A DNA stretch of 64,000 nucleotides from Halomonas sp. H10-9-1 (GCF_040147005.1 NZ_JAMSHO010000001.1:930001-994000); one strand, 5' to 3'; positions 46,455-59,052 are shown, counted from the first letter of the stretch. Program-made: numbers and translations. Notes: generated by a model from the sequence alone, not told the origin.

Positions 46455-48416
46455 ATGTCACAACAGCGTCGTATCCGGGTCCTGGACCCGCGCCTGGCCA
46501 ACCAGATCGCCGCCGGCGAGGTGGTCGAGCGCCCCGCTTCGGTGGTCAAGGAGCTGGTCGAGAACGCCATCGACGCCGGCAGCTCACGCATCGAGGTGGA
46601 GCTGGAGTCCGGCGGTGCCCGGTTGATCCGGGTGCGTGACGACGGCAGTGGCATCGGCGAGGATGACTTGCCGCTGGCGCTGTCGCGCCACGCCACCAGC
46701 AAGATCGTCTCCCTGGAGGAGCTCGAGGGCGTGGCCAGCCTGGGGTTTCGCGGCGAGGCGCTCGCCTCGATCAGTTCGGTATCGCGCCTGGAGCTGGTCT
46801 CCAATCCCGCGGAGGACCCCACCGCCGGCTGGCGGGTGGTGGCGGAGGGCCGCGACATGGAGGCCCGTGTCTCCCCGGCACCGCACCCCCGGGGTACCTC
46901 GGTGACGGTGCGCGACCTGTTCTTCAATACCCCGGCGCGGCGCAAGTTCCTGCGCACCGAGAAGACCGAGTTCGGCCACGTCGAGGAGGCTTTCCGCCGC
47001 CAGGCGCTCTCTCGCTACGATATCGGCTGGACCCTGCGCCATAATCACAAGGCCGTCCATCAACTGCGTCCCGGGGAGGACGTGGCCAGCCGCGAGCGGC
47101 GTATCGCCGCGCTACTCGGCAAGGCGTTCCTCGAGCACGCCCTGTACCTGGACCTCGAGGCCTCCGGCCTGCGCCTGTGGGGCTGGGTCGGCCTGCCCAC
47201 CCACTCCCGGGCCCAGGCCGACCAGCAGTACTTCTTCGTCAACGGCCGCGTGGTGCGTGACCGCCTGGTGGCCCATGCCGTGCGCCAGGCCTACCGCGAC
47301 GTGCTCTTCCATGGTCGCCACCCGGTGTTTGTCCTCTACCTGGAGGTCGACCCGTCGGTGGTCGATGTCAACGTGCACCCCACCAAGCATGAGGTGCGTT
47401 TCCGCGACGGGCGCCTGGTCCATGATTTCCTCTTCTCCAGCCTGCACCGCGCGCTGGGGGAGACGCGGGCCGGCCAGTCAGGCAGCGTCGGCGTGGGTGT
47501 CGGCGAGAGCGAGGAGGGCGGCGAGGTCGAGGCGGGTGGCGAGGACGCGGCAGATGGCCCGCCGCAGCGGGTCGCCGAGGCCCCCGGGCGCTGGCAGCAG
47601 CAGCCCATGGCGTTGCCGCATCGCGAGGAGGGGGGCAAGGTGACGCCCGACAGGGTGCGGGCCTTCATGGAGGGCTATCGCAGCCTGCACCCGGACCACG
47701 AGGAGAGCCTGCTCACGCCCCAGCCCGCGGCGCCCGGTGCCGGTGGTGCCGCGGCCGGCCAGGCCCTGGCCGAGCGCCAGGCGACGCAGGCCGCGTCGCG
47801 CGGGCCGTTACCCGAACAGGATGACACCCGGGCGCCGCCGCTGGGCTATGCCGTGGCACAGTTGCATGGCGTCTATATCCTCTCCCAGAGCGAGCGCGGC
47901 CTGATCCTGGTGGACATGCATGCCGCCCACGAGCGCATCGTCTACGAGCGCATGAAGGCCCAGGTCCATGGCGGGCGCCTCGAGGCCCAGCCGCTGCTGG
48001 TGCCGGTCTCGCTGGCGGCCAGCCATGCGCAAGTGGCCGTCGCGGAGAGCGAGCGCGAGGCCTTTGCCCGGCTAGGCGTCGAGCTCGATGTCGCCGGCCC
48101 CGAGACCCTGCTGGTGCGCCAGGTACCGGCGCTGCTTGCCGATGCCGACGTGGAGTCGCTGGTGCGCGAGATGCTCACCGAGCTCGAGCGCTATGGGCGC
48201 TCCGACCGCCTCGAGGCGCATGTCAACGAGCTGCTCTCCAGCATGGCCTGCCATGGCAGTGTGCGTGCCAACCGCCGCCTGACCCTGGCGGAGATGAACG
48301 CCCTGCTGCGTGACATGGAGCGCACCGAGCGCAGTGGCCAGTGCAACCATGGGCGCCCCACCTGGACCGAGATGAGCATGCAGCAGCTCGACCGCCTCTT
48401 CATGAGAGGGCAGTAG
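46455..48416 (+). CDS. mutL: DNA mismatch repair protein MutL (endonuclease type)
   Basis: The 653-residue protein has the GHKL ATPase N-terminus with [26 protein letters not shown] and RHATSKI, a low-complexity linker (about 340-460), and a C-terminal dimer domain. The latter carries [12 protein letters not shown] from residue 487, a variant of the DQHA(X)2E(X)4E metal site, with ACHGSVRAN and CNHGRPTW. These mark a nicking MutL, as in pseudomonads that lack MutH; E. coli MutL lacks them. GGAG precedes the ATG. Confidence 0.96.
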   Translation: MSQQRRIRVLDPRLANQIAAGEVVERPASVVKELVENAIDAGSSRIEVELESGGARLIRVRDDGSGIGEDDLPLALSRHATSKIVSLEELEGVASLGFRGEALASISSVSRLELVSNPAEDPTAGWRVVAEGRDMEARVSPAPHPRGTSVTVRDLFFNTPARRKFLRTEKTEFGHVEEAFRRQALSRYDIGWTLRHNHKAVHQLRPGEDVASRERRIAALLGKAFLEHALYLDLEASGLRLWGWVGLPTHSRAQADQQYFFVNGRVVRDRLVAHAVRQAYRDVLFHGRHPVFVLYLEVDPSVVDVNVHPTKHEVRFRDGRLVHDFLFSSLHRALGETRAGQSGSVGVGVGESEEGGEVEAGGEDAADGPPQRVAEAPGRWQQQPMALPHREEGGKVTPDRVRAFMEGYRSLHPDHEESLLTPQPAAPGAGGAAAGQALAERQATQAASRGPLPEQDDTRAPPLGYAVAQLHGVYILSQSERGLILVDMHAAHERIVYERMKAQVHGGRLEAQPLLVPVSLAASHAQVAVAESEREAFARLGVELDVAGPETLLVRQVPALLADADVESLVREMLTELERYGRSDRLEAHVNELLSSMACHGSVRANRRLTLAEMNALLRDMERTERSGQCNHGRPTWTEMSMQQLDRLFMRGQ

Positions 48417-48445
48417 AAAAATAGAAGCCACCCGAACTCCGAGAA

Positions 48446-48543
48446 GCGCCGGGGGCAGACCGCAGAGGAGGTCCTATGCCATGGATGGCATCGCTAGCGC
48501 CCAGGGAAGGGGTCACGGCGCCTCCTCGTAGGTCTGCCGCCGG
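48446..48543. repeat. ~100-bp palindromic repeat, copy D (intact)
   Basis: The intact reference copy lies between mutL and miaA, from GCGCCGGGGGCAGACC to GGTCTGCCGCCGG. It contains ATGCCATGGATGGCAT and the unoccupied target GCTAGCGCCCAGGGAAGG. The terminal arm changes (CAGACC and GGTCTG) are complementary to each other, so the stem is kept. That is evidence that pairing matters. Confidence 0.9.
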
Positions 48544-48585
48544 ATAAGCTTCCCGGTTCAAAGCCCGACAGACCTCGAGAACTAG

Positions 48586-49524
48586 ATGCCTGATAAGCGT
48601 CCGCCCGCCATCCTGCTGATGGGCCCCACCGCCGCCGGCAAGACCGACCTTGCCATCGAGCTCCACGAGCGCCTCGGTGTCGAGCTGATCAGCGTCGACT
48701 CGGCCATGGTCTACCGCGGCATGGACATCGGTAGCGCCAAGCCCTCGGCGCAGGAGCTGGCCCGCGCGCCGCATCGGCTGATCGATATCCGCGACCCCGC
48801 CGAGCCCTACTCGGCGGCGGAGTTTCGCCAGGACGCCCTGCGCGAGATGCGTGAGATCAGTGCCGCGGGGCGGGTACCGCTGCTGGTGGGGGGCACCATG
48901 ATGTACTTGCGCCAGCTGCTCTGCGGGGTCGCCAACCTGCCGAGCTCTGACCCCATGGTGCGCGCCGGGCTCGAGGCCGAGCTCGAGGCCCGCGGCATGG
49001 CCGCCCTGCACCAGGAGCTCGGTCGCATCGACCCCGCCTCGGCGGCGCGGATCCACCCCAACGATCCCCAGCGCCTGCTGCGTGCCCTGGAGGTCTTCCG
49101 CATCAGCGGGCGCACCCTCAGCGCGCTGTGGGCGGAACAGCGCCCGGAAACCTTTCCCTGGCGAACGCTGTCGATAGGGCTCGCGCCCGGCGAGCGGCGG
49201 GTGCTGCACGAGCGCATCGCCACGCGCTTCGCGGCCATGCTCGAGGGTGGCCTGGTCGAGGAGGTTGCCGCGCTGCGCGCGCGCAACGATTTGACGCCGG
49301 CACTGCCCTCGATGAAGAGCGTAGGGTATCGTCAGGTGTGGGAATACCTCGATGGTGAGGTCGACCGCGCCGGACTCACTCAGCGCGGCATCGTGGCAAC
49401 CCGGCAGCTGGCCAAGCGGCAGCTGACCTGGATGCGCAGCTGGGAGGCGCTGCACTGGGTAGACACCCAGGGCGAGGCGCCCCTGGCCCAGGTGCTGAAA
49501 CTGGTGCGCCATTTCGGCACTTAG
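48586..49524 (+). CDS. miaA: tRNA dimethylallyltransferase MiaA
   Basis: The 312-residue enzyme has the P-loop [57 protein letters not shown] and [13 protein letters not shown]. It adds a dimethylallyl group to A37 of tRNAs that read UNN codons. It is in the mutL-miaA-hfq order conserved in gammaproteobacteria; hfq starts 100 bp later, leaving room for an hfq promoter. Confidence 0.97.
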   Translation: MPDKRPPAILLMGPTAAGKTDLAIELHERLGVELISVDSAMVYRGMDIGSAKPSAQELARAPHRLIDIRDPAEPYSAAEFRQDALREMREISAAGRVPLLVGGTMMYLRQLLCGVANLPSSDPMVRAGLEAELEARGMAALHQELGRIDPASAARIHPNDPQRLLRALEVFRISGRTLSALWAEQRPETFPWRTLSIGLAPGERRVLHERIATRFAAMLEGGLVEEVAALRARNDLTPALPSMKSVGYRQVWEYLDGEVDRAGLTQRGIVATRQLAKRQLTWMRSWEALHWVDTQGEAPLAQVLKLVRHFGT

Positions 49525-49624
49525 CGTAAGATACGGCGTTCCTTAGGCCGCTGGCCGGGCCGCTTGAAAAGGGCCCTGAAAACCCCAATAACCCAACCCC
49601 AGAGACACATCCAGGGAGAGTAAA

Positions 49625-49873
49625 ATGTCCAAAGGGCAGTCGCTTCAAGATCCGTACCTGAACATCCTGCGCAAGGAGCGCATCCCGGTATCGATCTTCC
49701 TGGTCAACGGCATCAAGCTGCAGGGCCAGATCGAGTCCTTCGACCAGTTCGTCATTCTGCTGCGCAACACCGTCAGCCAGATGGTCTACAAGCACGCCAT
49801 TTCCACCGTGGTGCCGTCGCGCAATGTGCGTCTGCCGGCCCAGGATCCTGCCGCGCCGCAGGAAGATGAGTGA
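49625..49873 (+). CDS. hfq: RNA chaperone Hfq
   Basis: The 82-residue Sm-like protein has Sm1 ([29 protein letters not shown]), FDQFVILL, and Sm2 [12 protein letters not shown], with a short C-terminal tail. The hexamer pairs small RNAs with mRNAs. CAGGGAGAG lies just upstream of the ATG. hflX follows after eight bases. Confidence 0.98.
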   Translation: MSKGQSLQDPYLNILRKERIPVSIFLVNGIKLQGQIESFDQFVILLRNTVSQMVYKHAISTVVPSRNVRLPAQDPAAPQEDE

Positions 49874-49881
49874 GGTTGTGA

Positions 49882-51204
49882 TTGTTTTTTGAACGCCCCG
49901 ACGCCGGTGAGACGGCGGTACTCGTCCATGTGGACTTCCAGGACGAGAAGGAGCGCGAGGATCCAGGTGAATTCCTGGAGCTCGTGCGTTCGGCCGGTGC
50001 CGTGCCGGCCATCCTGCTGACCGGCAGCCGCAAGCGCCCCGACTCCCGCACCTTCTTGGGCTCCGGCAAGCTCGAGGAGCTGCGCGAGGCGCTCGGCGTC
50101 CATGGCGCCGAGCTGGTGATCTTCAATCACGGCCTGAGCCCCTCCCAGCAGCGCAACCTCGAGCGTGAGCTCGAGTGCCGCGTGATCGACCGTACCGGCC
50201 TGATCCTCGATATCTTTGCCCAGCGTGCGCGTACCCACGAGGGCAAGCTGCAGGTGGAGCTGGCCCAGCTGGAGTATATGTCGACCCGCCTGGTGCGAGG
50301 CTGGACCCACCTGGAGCGCCAGAAGGGCGGTATCGGCCTGCGTGGCCCCGGTGAGACCCAGTTGGAGACCGACCGACGGCTGCTGCGTGGGCGCATCAAG
50401 GCGATCAACAAGCGTCTCGACAAGGTGCGTGGCCAGCGTGATCAGAATCGTCGCTCCCGGGCCCGGGCCGAGATTCCCAGCGTCTCGCTGGTGGGCTACA
50501 CCAACGCCGGCAAGTCAACGCTGTTCAACGCCCTGACCGAAGCGAAGGTCTATGCGGCCGATCAGCTCTTCGCTACCCTCGACCCCACGCTGCGGCGCCT
50601 GGAGATCGAGGATGTGGGGCCGGTGGTGATGGCCGACACCGTGGGCTTCATCCGTCACCTGCCGCACAAGCTGGTGGAGGCCTTCCAGGCGACCCTGCAG
50701 GAGGCCGCCGAGGCCAGCCTGCTGGTTCACGTCATCGATGCCGCCGATCCCGATCGTGAGCTCAATGTGGAGCAGGTCGAGACGGTGCTCGACGAGATCG
50801 GAGCCCTGGGGGTCCCGACGCTCAGGGTGATGAACAAGATCGACCTGCTGGACAGCGCCCCGCGCATCGAGCGCGATGGCGAGGGGCGCCCCGAGATGGT
50901 CTGGCTCTCGGCCCGGGAAGGCAAGGGGCTCGGGCTGCTTGAGCAGGCACTCTCGGAGTGCCTGGCCGACGATGTCATCGATTTCTCGCTGAGCCTGGGG
51001 CCCGAGCAGGGACGGCTACGCGCCGGCCTGCACGAGCTGGGTGCGGTGCGTGAGGAGAGCTTCGACGAGCATGGCCAGACACGCCTGCAGGTGCGCCTGC
51101 CGCGTCGCGATTTCCTGCAGCTGATGGCGCGGCTCGGCGAGCGGGCCGAGGACTACCTGCCGGCCTCGCTGAGCGAGCGCGAGGCGTGGGAGGAGTCTCC
51201 GTAG
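49882..51204 (+). CDS. hflX: Ribosome-associated GTPase HflX
   Basis: The 440-residue protein has the HflX N-terminal domain (GSGKLEELREAL, FNHGLSPSQQRNLERELECR), a coiled linker with RGPGETQLETDRRLLRGRI, and the G domain VGYTNAGKSTLFNAL, DTVGFIRHLPH and NKIDLLD. It splits stalled ribosomes under stress. It starts with TTG, with GAGG upstream; no ATG fits the conserved FFERPDAGE start. Confidence 0.95.
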   Translation: MFFERPDAGETAVLVHVDFQDEKEREDPGEFLELVRSAGAVPAILLTGSRKRPDSRTFLGSGKLEELREALGVHGAELVIFNHGLSPSQQRNLERELECRVIDRTGLILDIFAQRARTHEGKLQVELAQLEYMSTRLVRGWTHLERQKGGIGLRGPGETQLETDRRLLRGRIKAINKRLDKVRGQRDQNRRSRARAEIPSVSLVGYTNAGKSTLFNALTEAKVYAADQLFATLDPTLRRLEIEDVGPVVMADTVGFIRHLPHKLVEAFQATLQEAAEASLLVHVIDAADPDRELNVEQVETVLDEIGALGVPTLRVMNKIDLLDSAPRIERDGEGRPEMVWLSAREGKGLGLLEQALSECLADDVIDFSLSLGPEQGRLRAGLHELGAVREESFDEHGQTRLQVRLPRRDFLQLMARLGERAEDYLPASLSEREAWEESP

Positions 51205-51287
51205 ACGGGACATGGACAGACAGGATCGCAATCGAGGCCCCGGCCGGCATCACCGGCCGGGGCAGCAACGTATAGTGGAGAAGACCT

Positions 51288-52514
51288 ATGGCCTGGAATG
51301 AGCCTGGTGGTGGTGGCAACCAGCACGACCCCTGGAGTGGGGGCGGTCGTCGCGGCGGCGGTAACGGCGGCGGTGGCAAGGGCGGTGGCAATCAGCCACC
51401 GGACCTGGATGAGGCCCTGAAGAAGTTTCAGGACAAGCTCAATGGCATGCTGGGTGGTCGCGGGGGCAAGAAGGGCGGGGCCGGCGGCAAGGGCGGTGGT
51501 GGCAAGCCACGCAACGCCTTCACCCTGCCGGGCCTGCTGGTGGTGGTGGCCCTGGCCATCTGGGCGGCCTCGGGCTTCTACCTGGTCGACCAGTCAGAGC
51601 GCGGCGTGGTGCTGCGCTTCGGCAAGTTCCAGGAGGTTGTCACGCCCGGCCTGCAGTGGAACCCGCCGCTGATCGACGACGTGCGCATGGTCAACGTGAC
51701 CCGTGTGCGCTCGCTGACCCAGACCCAGTCGATGCTGACCCGCGACGAGAACATCGTCGAGGTCGAGATCTCGGCCCAGTATCAGGTCGCCGACCCGCGC
51801 GACTTCGTGCTCAACGTGCGCAACCCGCAGCTCTCCATCGAGAACGCCCTGGACAGCGCCCTGCGCCACGTGGTCGGCGGTACCGACATGATCGATATCC
51901 TGACCTCCGGTCGCGAGATCCTCGGCAGCTCGGTGGCCAGTCGCCTGCAGACCTACCAGGATAGCTACGGCACCGGCATTCGCCTGCAGACCATCAACAT
52001 CGAGTCCACCTCGGCGCCCGACCAGGTCATCGATGCCTTCGACGACGTCATCCGTGCCCGCGAGGATCGCCAGCGCACCATCAACCAGGGCATGGCCTAC
52101 GCCAACGCCATCATTCCCGAGGCCCAGGGCCAGGCACAGCGCATCGTCGAGCAGGGCCAGGGCTATCGCGAATCGGTGGTCGCCGAGGCGCGTGGTCAGG
52201 CGAGCCGCTTCAATGCACTGCTCGGCCAGTATGAGGATACGCCTTCGATCATGCGTGAGCGCCTCTACCTCGATGCCGTCAGCGATGTCTTCGGCAGCAC
52301 CCCCAAGGTGCTGGTCGATGTCGCCAACGATGCGCCGCTGATGTACCTGCCCCTCGACCGGATGGGCAGCGGCGGCAGCGCCGGGCAGCAGGAGGGTGAA
52401 GGCGAGCTCGACCCGCGGGTGCTGGAGCGCCTGCGTGGCACCCAGGGCGCCTCGTCGTCCGGCAACACCAGCAACAGCAGCAACACCGGTGGTATCCGCA
52501 GGGAGGGCCGCTAA
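51288..52514 (+). CDS. hflK: FtsH modulator HflK (SPFH/stomatin family)
   Basis: The 408-residue protein has a Gly/Lys-rich cytoplasmic N-terminus (about 1-78), one transmembrane helix (LPGLLVVVALAIWAASGFYLV) and a periplasmic SPFH domain (SERGVVLRFGKF, ITVEVEISAQYQV-like VEVEISAQYQV). A long helical region and a Ser/Asn/Gly-rich tail complete it. With HflC it forms the cage around the FtsH protease. Its TAA is directly followed by the hflC ATG. Confidence 0.96.
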   Translation: MAWNEPGGGGNQHDPWSGGGRRGGGNGGGGKGGGNQPPDLDEALKKFQDKLNGMLGGRGGKKGGAGGKGGGGKPRNAFTLPGLLVVVALAIWAASGFYLVDQSERGVVLRFGKFQEVVTPGLQWNPPLIDDVRMVNVTRVRSLTQTQSMLTRDENIVEVEISAQYQVADPRDFVLNVRNPQLSIENALDSALRHVVGGTDMIDILTSGREILGSSVASRLQTYQDSYGTGIRLQTINIESTSAPDQVIDAFDDVIRAREDRQRTINQGMAYANAIIPEAQGQAQRIVEQGQGYRESVVAEARGQASRFNALLGQYEDTPSIMRERLYLDAVSDVFGSTPKVLVDVANDAPLMYLPLDRMGSGGSAGQQEGEGELDPRVLERLRGTQGASSSGNTSNSSNTGGIRREGR

Positions 52515-53399
52515 ATGATCAATAATCGTTCCCTGCTCATTGTCGGCGGCCTGGCAGCCGTCGCCTGGCTGGCCAGCAACAGCCTCTACGTGGTCGACGA
52601 GACCGAGCGTGCGGTCAAGCTGCGCTTCGGTGAGATCATCGAGGAGAATATCCAGCCGGGCCTGCACTTCAAGGTGCCAATCACCCAGACGGTGCGCACC
52701 TTCGATACCCGGTTGCTGACCCTGGATACCGACCCCAGCCGCTACCTGACCCTGGAGCAGAAGGCGGTGATCGTTGACTCCTACGTCAAGTGGCAGGTGA
52801 TCAACCCGACCCAGTACTACGAGGCCACGGCGGGTGACGAGCTGATGGCCAGCCGGCTGATCCAGCCGCGGGTCGACGAGAGCCTGCGTAACGAGTTCGG
52901 TCGCCTCGACCTGCAGCAGATCATCGCCGAGCGTCGCGATGACCTGATGACCGGCCCCACCGAGGAGCTCGACCAGCTGCTGCGCGATGAGCTGGGGGTG
53001 GCCATCCGTGATATCCGCGTCAAGCGTATCGACCTGCCCGAGGATGTCTCCTCCGCGGTTTACGAGCGCATGCGCTCCGAGCGCGAGCGCGAGGCCCGCG
53101 AGTGGCGCGCCCAGGGTCAGGAGGAGGCCGAGCGGATCCGCGCCAATGCCGACCGGCGTCGGCAGGTGCTGCTGGCCCAGGCCAACGAGCGTGCCGAGAC
53201 CCTGAGGGGTGAAGGCGACGCCGAGGCCGCGGCCATCTTCGCCGAGTCCTACGGTCAGGATGAGGAGTTCTTCAGCTTCTGGCGCAGCCTGAATGCCTAT
53301 CGCGACAGCTTCGCCGGCGACGACAACATGCTGGTCCTGGACCCCTCCAGCGACTTCTTCCAGTACCTGAAGAGCCCCGCGGTAGTTGGCGGGGAGTAA
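52515..53399 (+). CDS. hflC: FtsH modulator HflC (SPFH/stomatin family)
   Basis: The 294-residue partner of HflK has an N-terminal membrane helix (SLLIVGGLAAVAWLASNSLYVV), SPFH domain ERAVKLRFGEI, the helical EREAREWRAQGQEEAERIRA, and FAESYGQDEEFFSFWRSLNAY near the end. The length fits the family. It is the last gene before a strong terminator. Confidence 0.96.
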   Translation: MINNRSLLIVGGLAAVAWLASNSLYVVDETERAVKLRFGEIIEENIQPGLHFKVPITQTVRTFDTRLLTLDTDPSRYLTLEQKAVIVDSYVKWQVINPTQYYEATAGDELMASRLIQPRVDESLRNEFGRLDLQQIIAERRDDLMTGPTEELDQLLRDELGVAIRDIRVKRIDLPEDVSSAVYERMRSEREREAREWRAQGQEEAERIRANADRRRQVLLAQANERAETLRGEGDAEAAAIFAESYGQDEEFFSFWRSLNAYRDSFAGDDNMLVLDPSSDFFQYLKSPAVVGGE

Positions 53400-53404
53400 G
53401 CCAT

Positions 53405-53489
53405 CCGGCCGGGCCTGCGGGCCCGGCCGGGGTTCACCCCCGCCGCAAACGTGGTAGACTCCTGACACCGGGCGAGGCCCGGTTTTTTT
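53405..53489 (+). terminator. Hairpins closing the nnr-hflC superoperon
   Basis: A GC-rich hairpin (CCGGCCGGGCC/GGCCCGGCCGG, 53405-53430) is followed by a textbook rho-independent terminator: ACCGGGC-GAG-GCCCGGT (53467-53483) and seven T (53483-53489). It separates hflC from hisZ. Confidence 0.92.
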
Positions 53490-53598
53490 GTGGCCGTCTA
53501 TCCACGAGACCGCGCCAGCCCGTTGCACGCCAGACGCTCGCCGGGCCACGGAAAAGTGTCTTTATCACGGCCATTCACCGCCTTGCAGGATGATTGAC

Positions 53599-56131
<2,533 letters not shown>

Positions 56132-56153
56132 GCCCGGCTGACCCGCCGAGATC

Positions 56154-56182
56154 CAGCAGGCCCCGCATCGCGGGGCCTGCTG
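56154..56182. terminator. Bidirectional terminator between purA and cobO
   Basis: CAGCAGGCCCCGC pairs perfectly with GCGGGGCCTGCTG around ATC (13 bp stem), followed by CGTTTATG. It lies between convergent purA and cobO. Confidence 0.85.
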
Positions 56183-56207
56183 CGTTTATGGGGTACCCTC
56201 CGGGAGA

Positions 56208-56807
56208 TCAGTAGTCGATGCCGCGTCGCGCCTGGAGGCCGGCATTGAAGGCGTGGCGCACCTCCTGCATCTCGGTGATGGTATCGGCCATGGCGAGCAG
56301 CTCGCGGTGGGCATTGCGCCCGGTGACGATCACGCTCTGCTCCGCTGGACGGTTCTCGATGGCGCGCCTGACCGTCGCGATGTCCAGGTAGCCGAACTTG
56401 AGCATGTAGGTGATCTCGTCGAGCACCACCAGATAGACCTCGGGGTCGGCCAGCATGCGCTCCGCCGCGGCCCACACCTCCCGGCAGGCGGCGGTATCCG
56501 CCGCGCGGTTCTGGGTCTCCCAGGTGAAGCCGGTGCCCATGATGGCCACCTCGAGGTTGGGATCCTCGACCAGGCGTTCGCGCTCGCCGCACTCCCACTG
56601 TCCCTTGATGAACTGGATCACGCCGACCCGGTAGCCATAGCCCAGAGCGCGAGTCACGGTGCCCCAGGCGGCGGTGGTCTTGCCCTTGCCGTTGCCGGTG
56701 AAGACCAGCAGCAGGCCGCGCTGTTCGGTGGCGGCGGCGACCTTCTCGTCGACGTGGGCCTTGAGTTTCTGCATCGACTGCTTGTGGCGGGTATCGCGAT
56801 CACTCAT
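56208..56807 (-). CDS. cobO: Cob(I)yrinic acid a,c-diamide adenosyltransferase (CobO/BtuR)
   Basis: The 199-residue protein has the P-loop TGNGKGKTTAAWG, RVGVIQFIKGQWECGERE, LVVLDEITYMLKFGYLD and SVIVTGRNAHRELLAMADTITEM, all typical of CobO/BtuR. It attaches the adenosyl group to cobalamin or cobinamide. No other cobalamin genes are near, so it may serve salvage. The ATG at 56807 fits the family N-terminus; the ribosome site is weak. Confidence 0.93.
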   Translation of the reverse strand: MSDRDTRHKQSMQKLKAHVDEKVAAATEQRGLLLVFTGNGKGKTTAAWGTVTRALGYGYRVGVIQFIKGQWECGERERLVEDPNLEVAIMGTGFTWETQNRAADTAACREVWAAAERMLADPEVYLVVLDEITYMLKFGYLDIATVRRAIENRPAEQSVIVTGRNAHRELLAMADTITEMQEVRHAFNAGLQARRGIDY

Positions 56808-56874
56808 CGGGGTATCATGTCCTTTGCAATATTTTTTAATAAAAACAAAAGTATATGTGAGCCGCGGAGCCGCG

Positions 56875-58371
56875 TCAGCCTCCCTGGCGTACTCGCGCTT
56901 CCAGGCGTGACAGGAACACCGCCATGATGCGCTCATAGAGGCCCCGGCCGAGCACGGCGTCCTCGATCCCCGCGTCGATATTGGGGTTGTCGTTGACCTC
57001 GATCACCACGACCCGCTCGCCGGATTGCTTGAGGTCAACGCCATACAGGCCGTCGCCGATCAGCCGGCACGCCTTGAGAGCCGCCTTGATCACCACCGAT
57101 GGCACCTCGGCGGGGTCATGGGTGGTGAAGCCGCCGCTCTTCACGCCGCCGGCGGAATGGTCGTAGATCTGCCAGTGGCCGCGGGCCATGTAGTAGCGGC
57201 TGGCGAACAGCACCTGGCCATCGAGCACCCCGATGCGCCAGTCGTATTCGGTGGGCAGCCACTCCTGGAGCAGCAGCAGGGCCGAGTCGTGGAACAGGCG
57301 GTCCGCCTGGTGTTCCAGCTGGGCCAGCTCCGTGACCTTGACCACGCCGCGGGAGAACGAGCCGTCGGGGACCTTGAGCACCAGCGGGAAGTCGAGGCCG
57401 TCGGGGCGTTCGGCCAGCGGGCGACGGTCGCCGCGCTTGAGCAGTACGCCCTCCGGTGCCGGCACCCCGCGGGCGCGCAGCAGGGCGTGCAGGTAGACCT
57501 TGTTGGTGCAGCGCAGGATATCCCGTGGCGAGTCGATCACCACCAGCCCCTCGTGTTCGGCACGGCGCGCCATGCGATAGGTGTGGTGGTCCAGGGCGGT
57601 GGTCTCGCGAATGAACAGGGCGTCGAACTCGGCGAGCCGTCCGGCATCGCGGCGGGTGATCAGCGAGACATCGATGCCCAGCCGTCGTCCGGCACGGATG
57701 AAGGCCTTCAGCGCCCCGCGGTTGCTGGGGGGCAGTGCCTCCCCGGGGTCGACCAGGATCGCCAGGTCGAAGCGGTAGCGGCGTCGCGCCCGGGGGGTGC
57801 GCCATACCTGGCGCGAATGGCGGTTCAGGGCGCTGGCGAAGAGATCTTGCTCCTCCCTGGCCAGGTCGCGCAGGCGCAGCGGGCGCAGGCGGGAAAGCCG
57901 CCACTGGTCGTGGCGCCGCACCAGCCTGGCCTCCAGCAGCGGACAGGGCAGGCGCTCGAAGAGCTTGCGTGCCAGGCGCTCGAGGCCGGGCTCGCGACAC
58001 TCGCCGAACAGCACGCGCAGGGTCACGGCGTCACCGGAAAGCCGTCCACGCCGTGCCAGGTCGCCGAGCAGCGTGGCCAGGGTGTCCAGTTGCAGGTCGA
58101 TCAGCGCCTTGCGCGACAGCTCGTTGAGGGTCTCCACCGTGGGCAGTACTCGCTGGCCGCGGGCCTGGGCGAGCAGCGACACGTAGTAACCGGTGCCCAG
58201 GTAGTCGAGCTCGCTGCACAGGTTGATCACGTGGGTGGTGCGTTCGCTTTCGGGGCCGCTGCGGTGGCGCCGGTCCAGCGACAGGTAGTCGTCGGCGCTG
58301 ATCAGGTCATCGCTGGGATAATAGGGTTGCCAGTCGGCGAGGCGGTCGACGACGATTCTCAAGGGGCACAT
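56875..58371 (-). CDS. RimK-like ATP-grasp ligase with N-terminal RLAN domain
   Basis: In the 498-residue protein the N-terminal half (LYxSDxxLISADDYL-like start, CSELDYLGTGYYVSLLAQARGQRVLP) matches the RLAN domain found ahead of some ATP-grasp enzymes. The C-terminal half is a RimK-type ATP-grasp with FPLVLKVPDGSFSRGVVKV, LLQEWLPTEYDWRIGVLDG and VIEVNDNPNIDAGIED. Such enzymes join amino acids to proteins or small acceptors; the substrate here is unknown. It is divergent from a GNAT gene, a recurring partner, which hints at a two-step peptide modification. Confidence 0.87.
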   Translation of the reverse strand: MCPLRIVVDRLADWQPYYPSDDLISADDYLSLDRRHRSGPESERTTHVINLCSELDYLGTGYYVSLLAQARGQRVLPTVETLNELSRKALIDLQLDTLATLLGDLARRGRLSGDAVTLRVLFGECREPGLERLARKLFERLPCPLLEARLVRRHDQWRLSRLRPLRLRDLAREEQDLFASALNRHSRQVWRTPRARRRYRFDLAILVDPGEALPPSNRGALKAFIRAGRRLGIDVSLITRRDAGRLAEFDALFIRETTALDHHTYRMARRAEHEGLVVIDSPRDILRCTNKVYLHALLRARGVPAPEGVLLKRGDRRPLAERPDGLDFPLVLKVPDGSFSRGVVKVTELAQLEHQADRLFHDSALLLLQEWLPTEYDWRIGVLDGQVLFASRYYMARGHWQIYDHSAGGVKSGGFTTHDPAEVPSVVIKAALKACRLIGDGLYGVDLKQSGERVVVIEVNDNPNIDAGIEDAVLGRGLYERIMAVFLSRLEARVRQGG

Positions 58372-58547
58372 GGTGGCGGCTACCGGGTAGAGGAGAGGGC
58401 GGCCGGGGCGGGCCGAACTGCGCCAGAATGCGCCGGGCCCGCGACCACGGCAAGGCGGGAAGTGGGTGAAAAGATTTCATGCTGTTGCCTCGCTGACAGC
58501 GGCGTCAAGCACGCTCAGAATCGTTCGGGTATCTTCTGGAGAATCCC
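58372..58547. promoter_or_regulatory. Divergent promoter region of the RLAN and GNAT genes
   Basis: 176 bases between divergent starts. No clear operator or hairpin is evident beyond a GC-rich left part. Both promoters must lie here. Confidence 0.35.
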
Positions 58548-59051
58548 ATGACCATTCAGTTGCGTCGGGCCACCGGCCACGACCTCGACGCCCTCTTTCG
58601 CCTGGAGCAGAGCGCCTTTACCGGCGACCGCTTCAACCGTCGCCAGCTCTGGCACCTGCTCAATCGTGCCCACGCCGAGACCTGGACCCTGGAGCGTGCC
58701 GCCGCGGCGCTCACGCCGGCGCGGCTGCTGGGTTACGGTACCCTGCTTTTTCGCCACGGCAGCACGCGTGCCCGGCTCTACTCCTTCTGCGTGCACCCCG
58801 AGTTCCGCGGCTCCGGCCTGGGGCGTCAGCTGCTCGAGGCCCTGGAGGGGGCGGCCAGGGAGCATGGCAGTGACCGACTGGGCCTGGAGGTGCGCGCCGA
58901 CAACCGTGCGGCCCTGGCGCTTTACCGGCGCATGGGGTTTCGCCTTGAGCGCTGGTTGCCGGAGTACTACGAGGATGGCTGTGCCGCCTGGCAGATGGCC
59001 AAGGCACTGGAGACCAGGGCTATGGCAGATGGCAGCACCGCTCAAGGCTGA
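58548..59051 (+). CDS. GNAT-family N-acetyltransferase
   Basis: The 167-residue protein has an intact GNAT fold: LYSFCVHPEFRGSGLGRQLL (motif A, acetyl-CoA loop around residues 90-106) and ALALYRRMGFRLERWLPEYY (motif B). Its resemblance to RimI-type enzymes suggests a peptide or protein amine substrate. It is divergent from the RLAN ATP-grasp gene. Its last codon abuts palindromic repeat copy E. Confidence 0.85.
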   Translation: MTIQLRRATGHDLDALFRLEQSAFTGDRFNRRQLWHLLNRAHAETWTLERAAAALTPARLLGYGTLLFRHGSTRARLYSFCVHPEFRGSGLGRQLLEALEGAAREHGSDRLGLEVRADNRAALALYRRMGFRLERWLPEYYEDGCAAWQMAKALETRAMADGSTAQG

Positions 59052-59052
59052 C

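Noticed and set aside
49882..51204. Frameshift or missing start in hflX
   Set aside because: No ATG fits, but TTG at 49882 with GAGG upstream gives the full conserved N-terminus and length, so the gene is intact.
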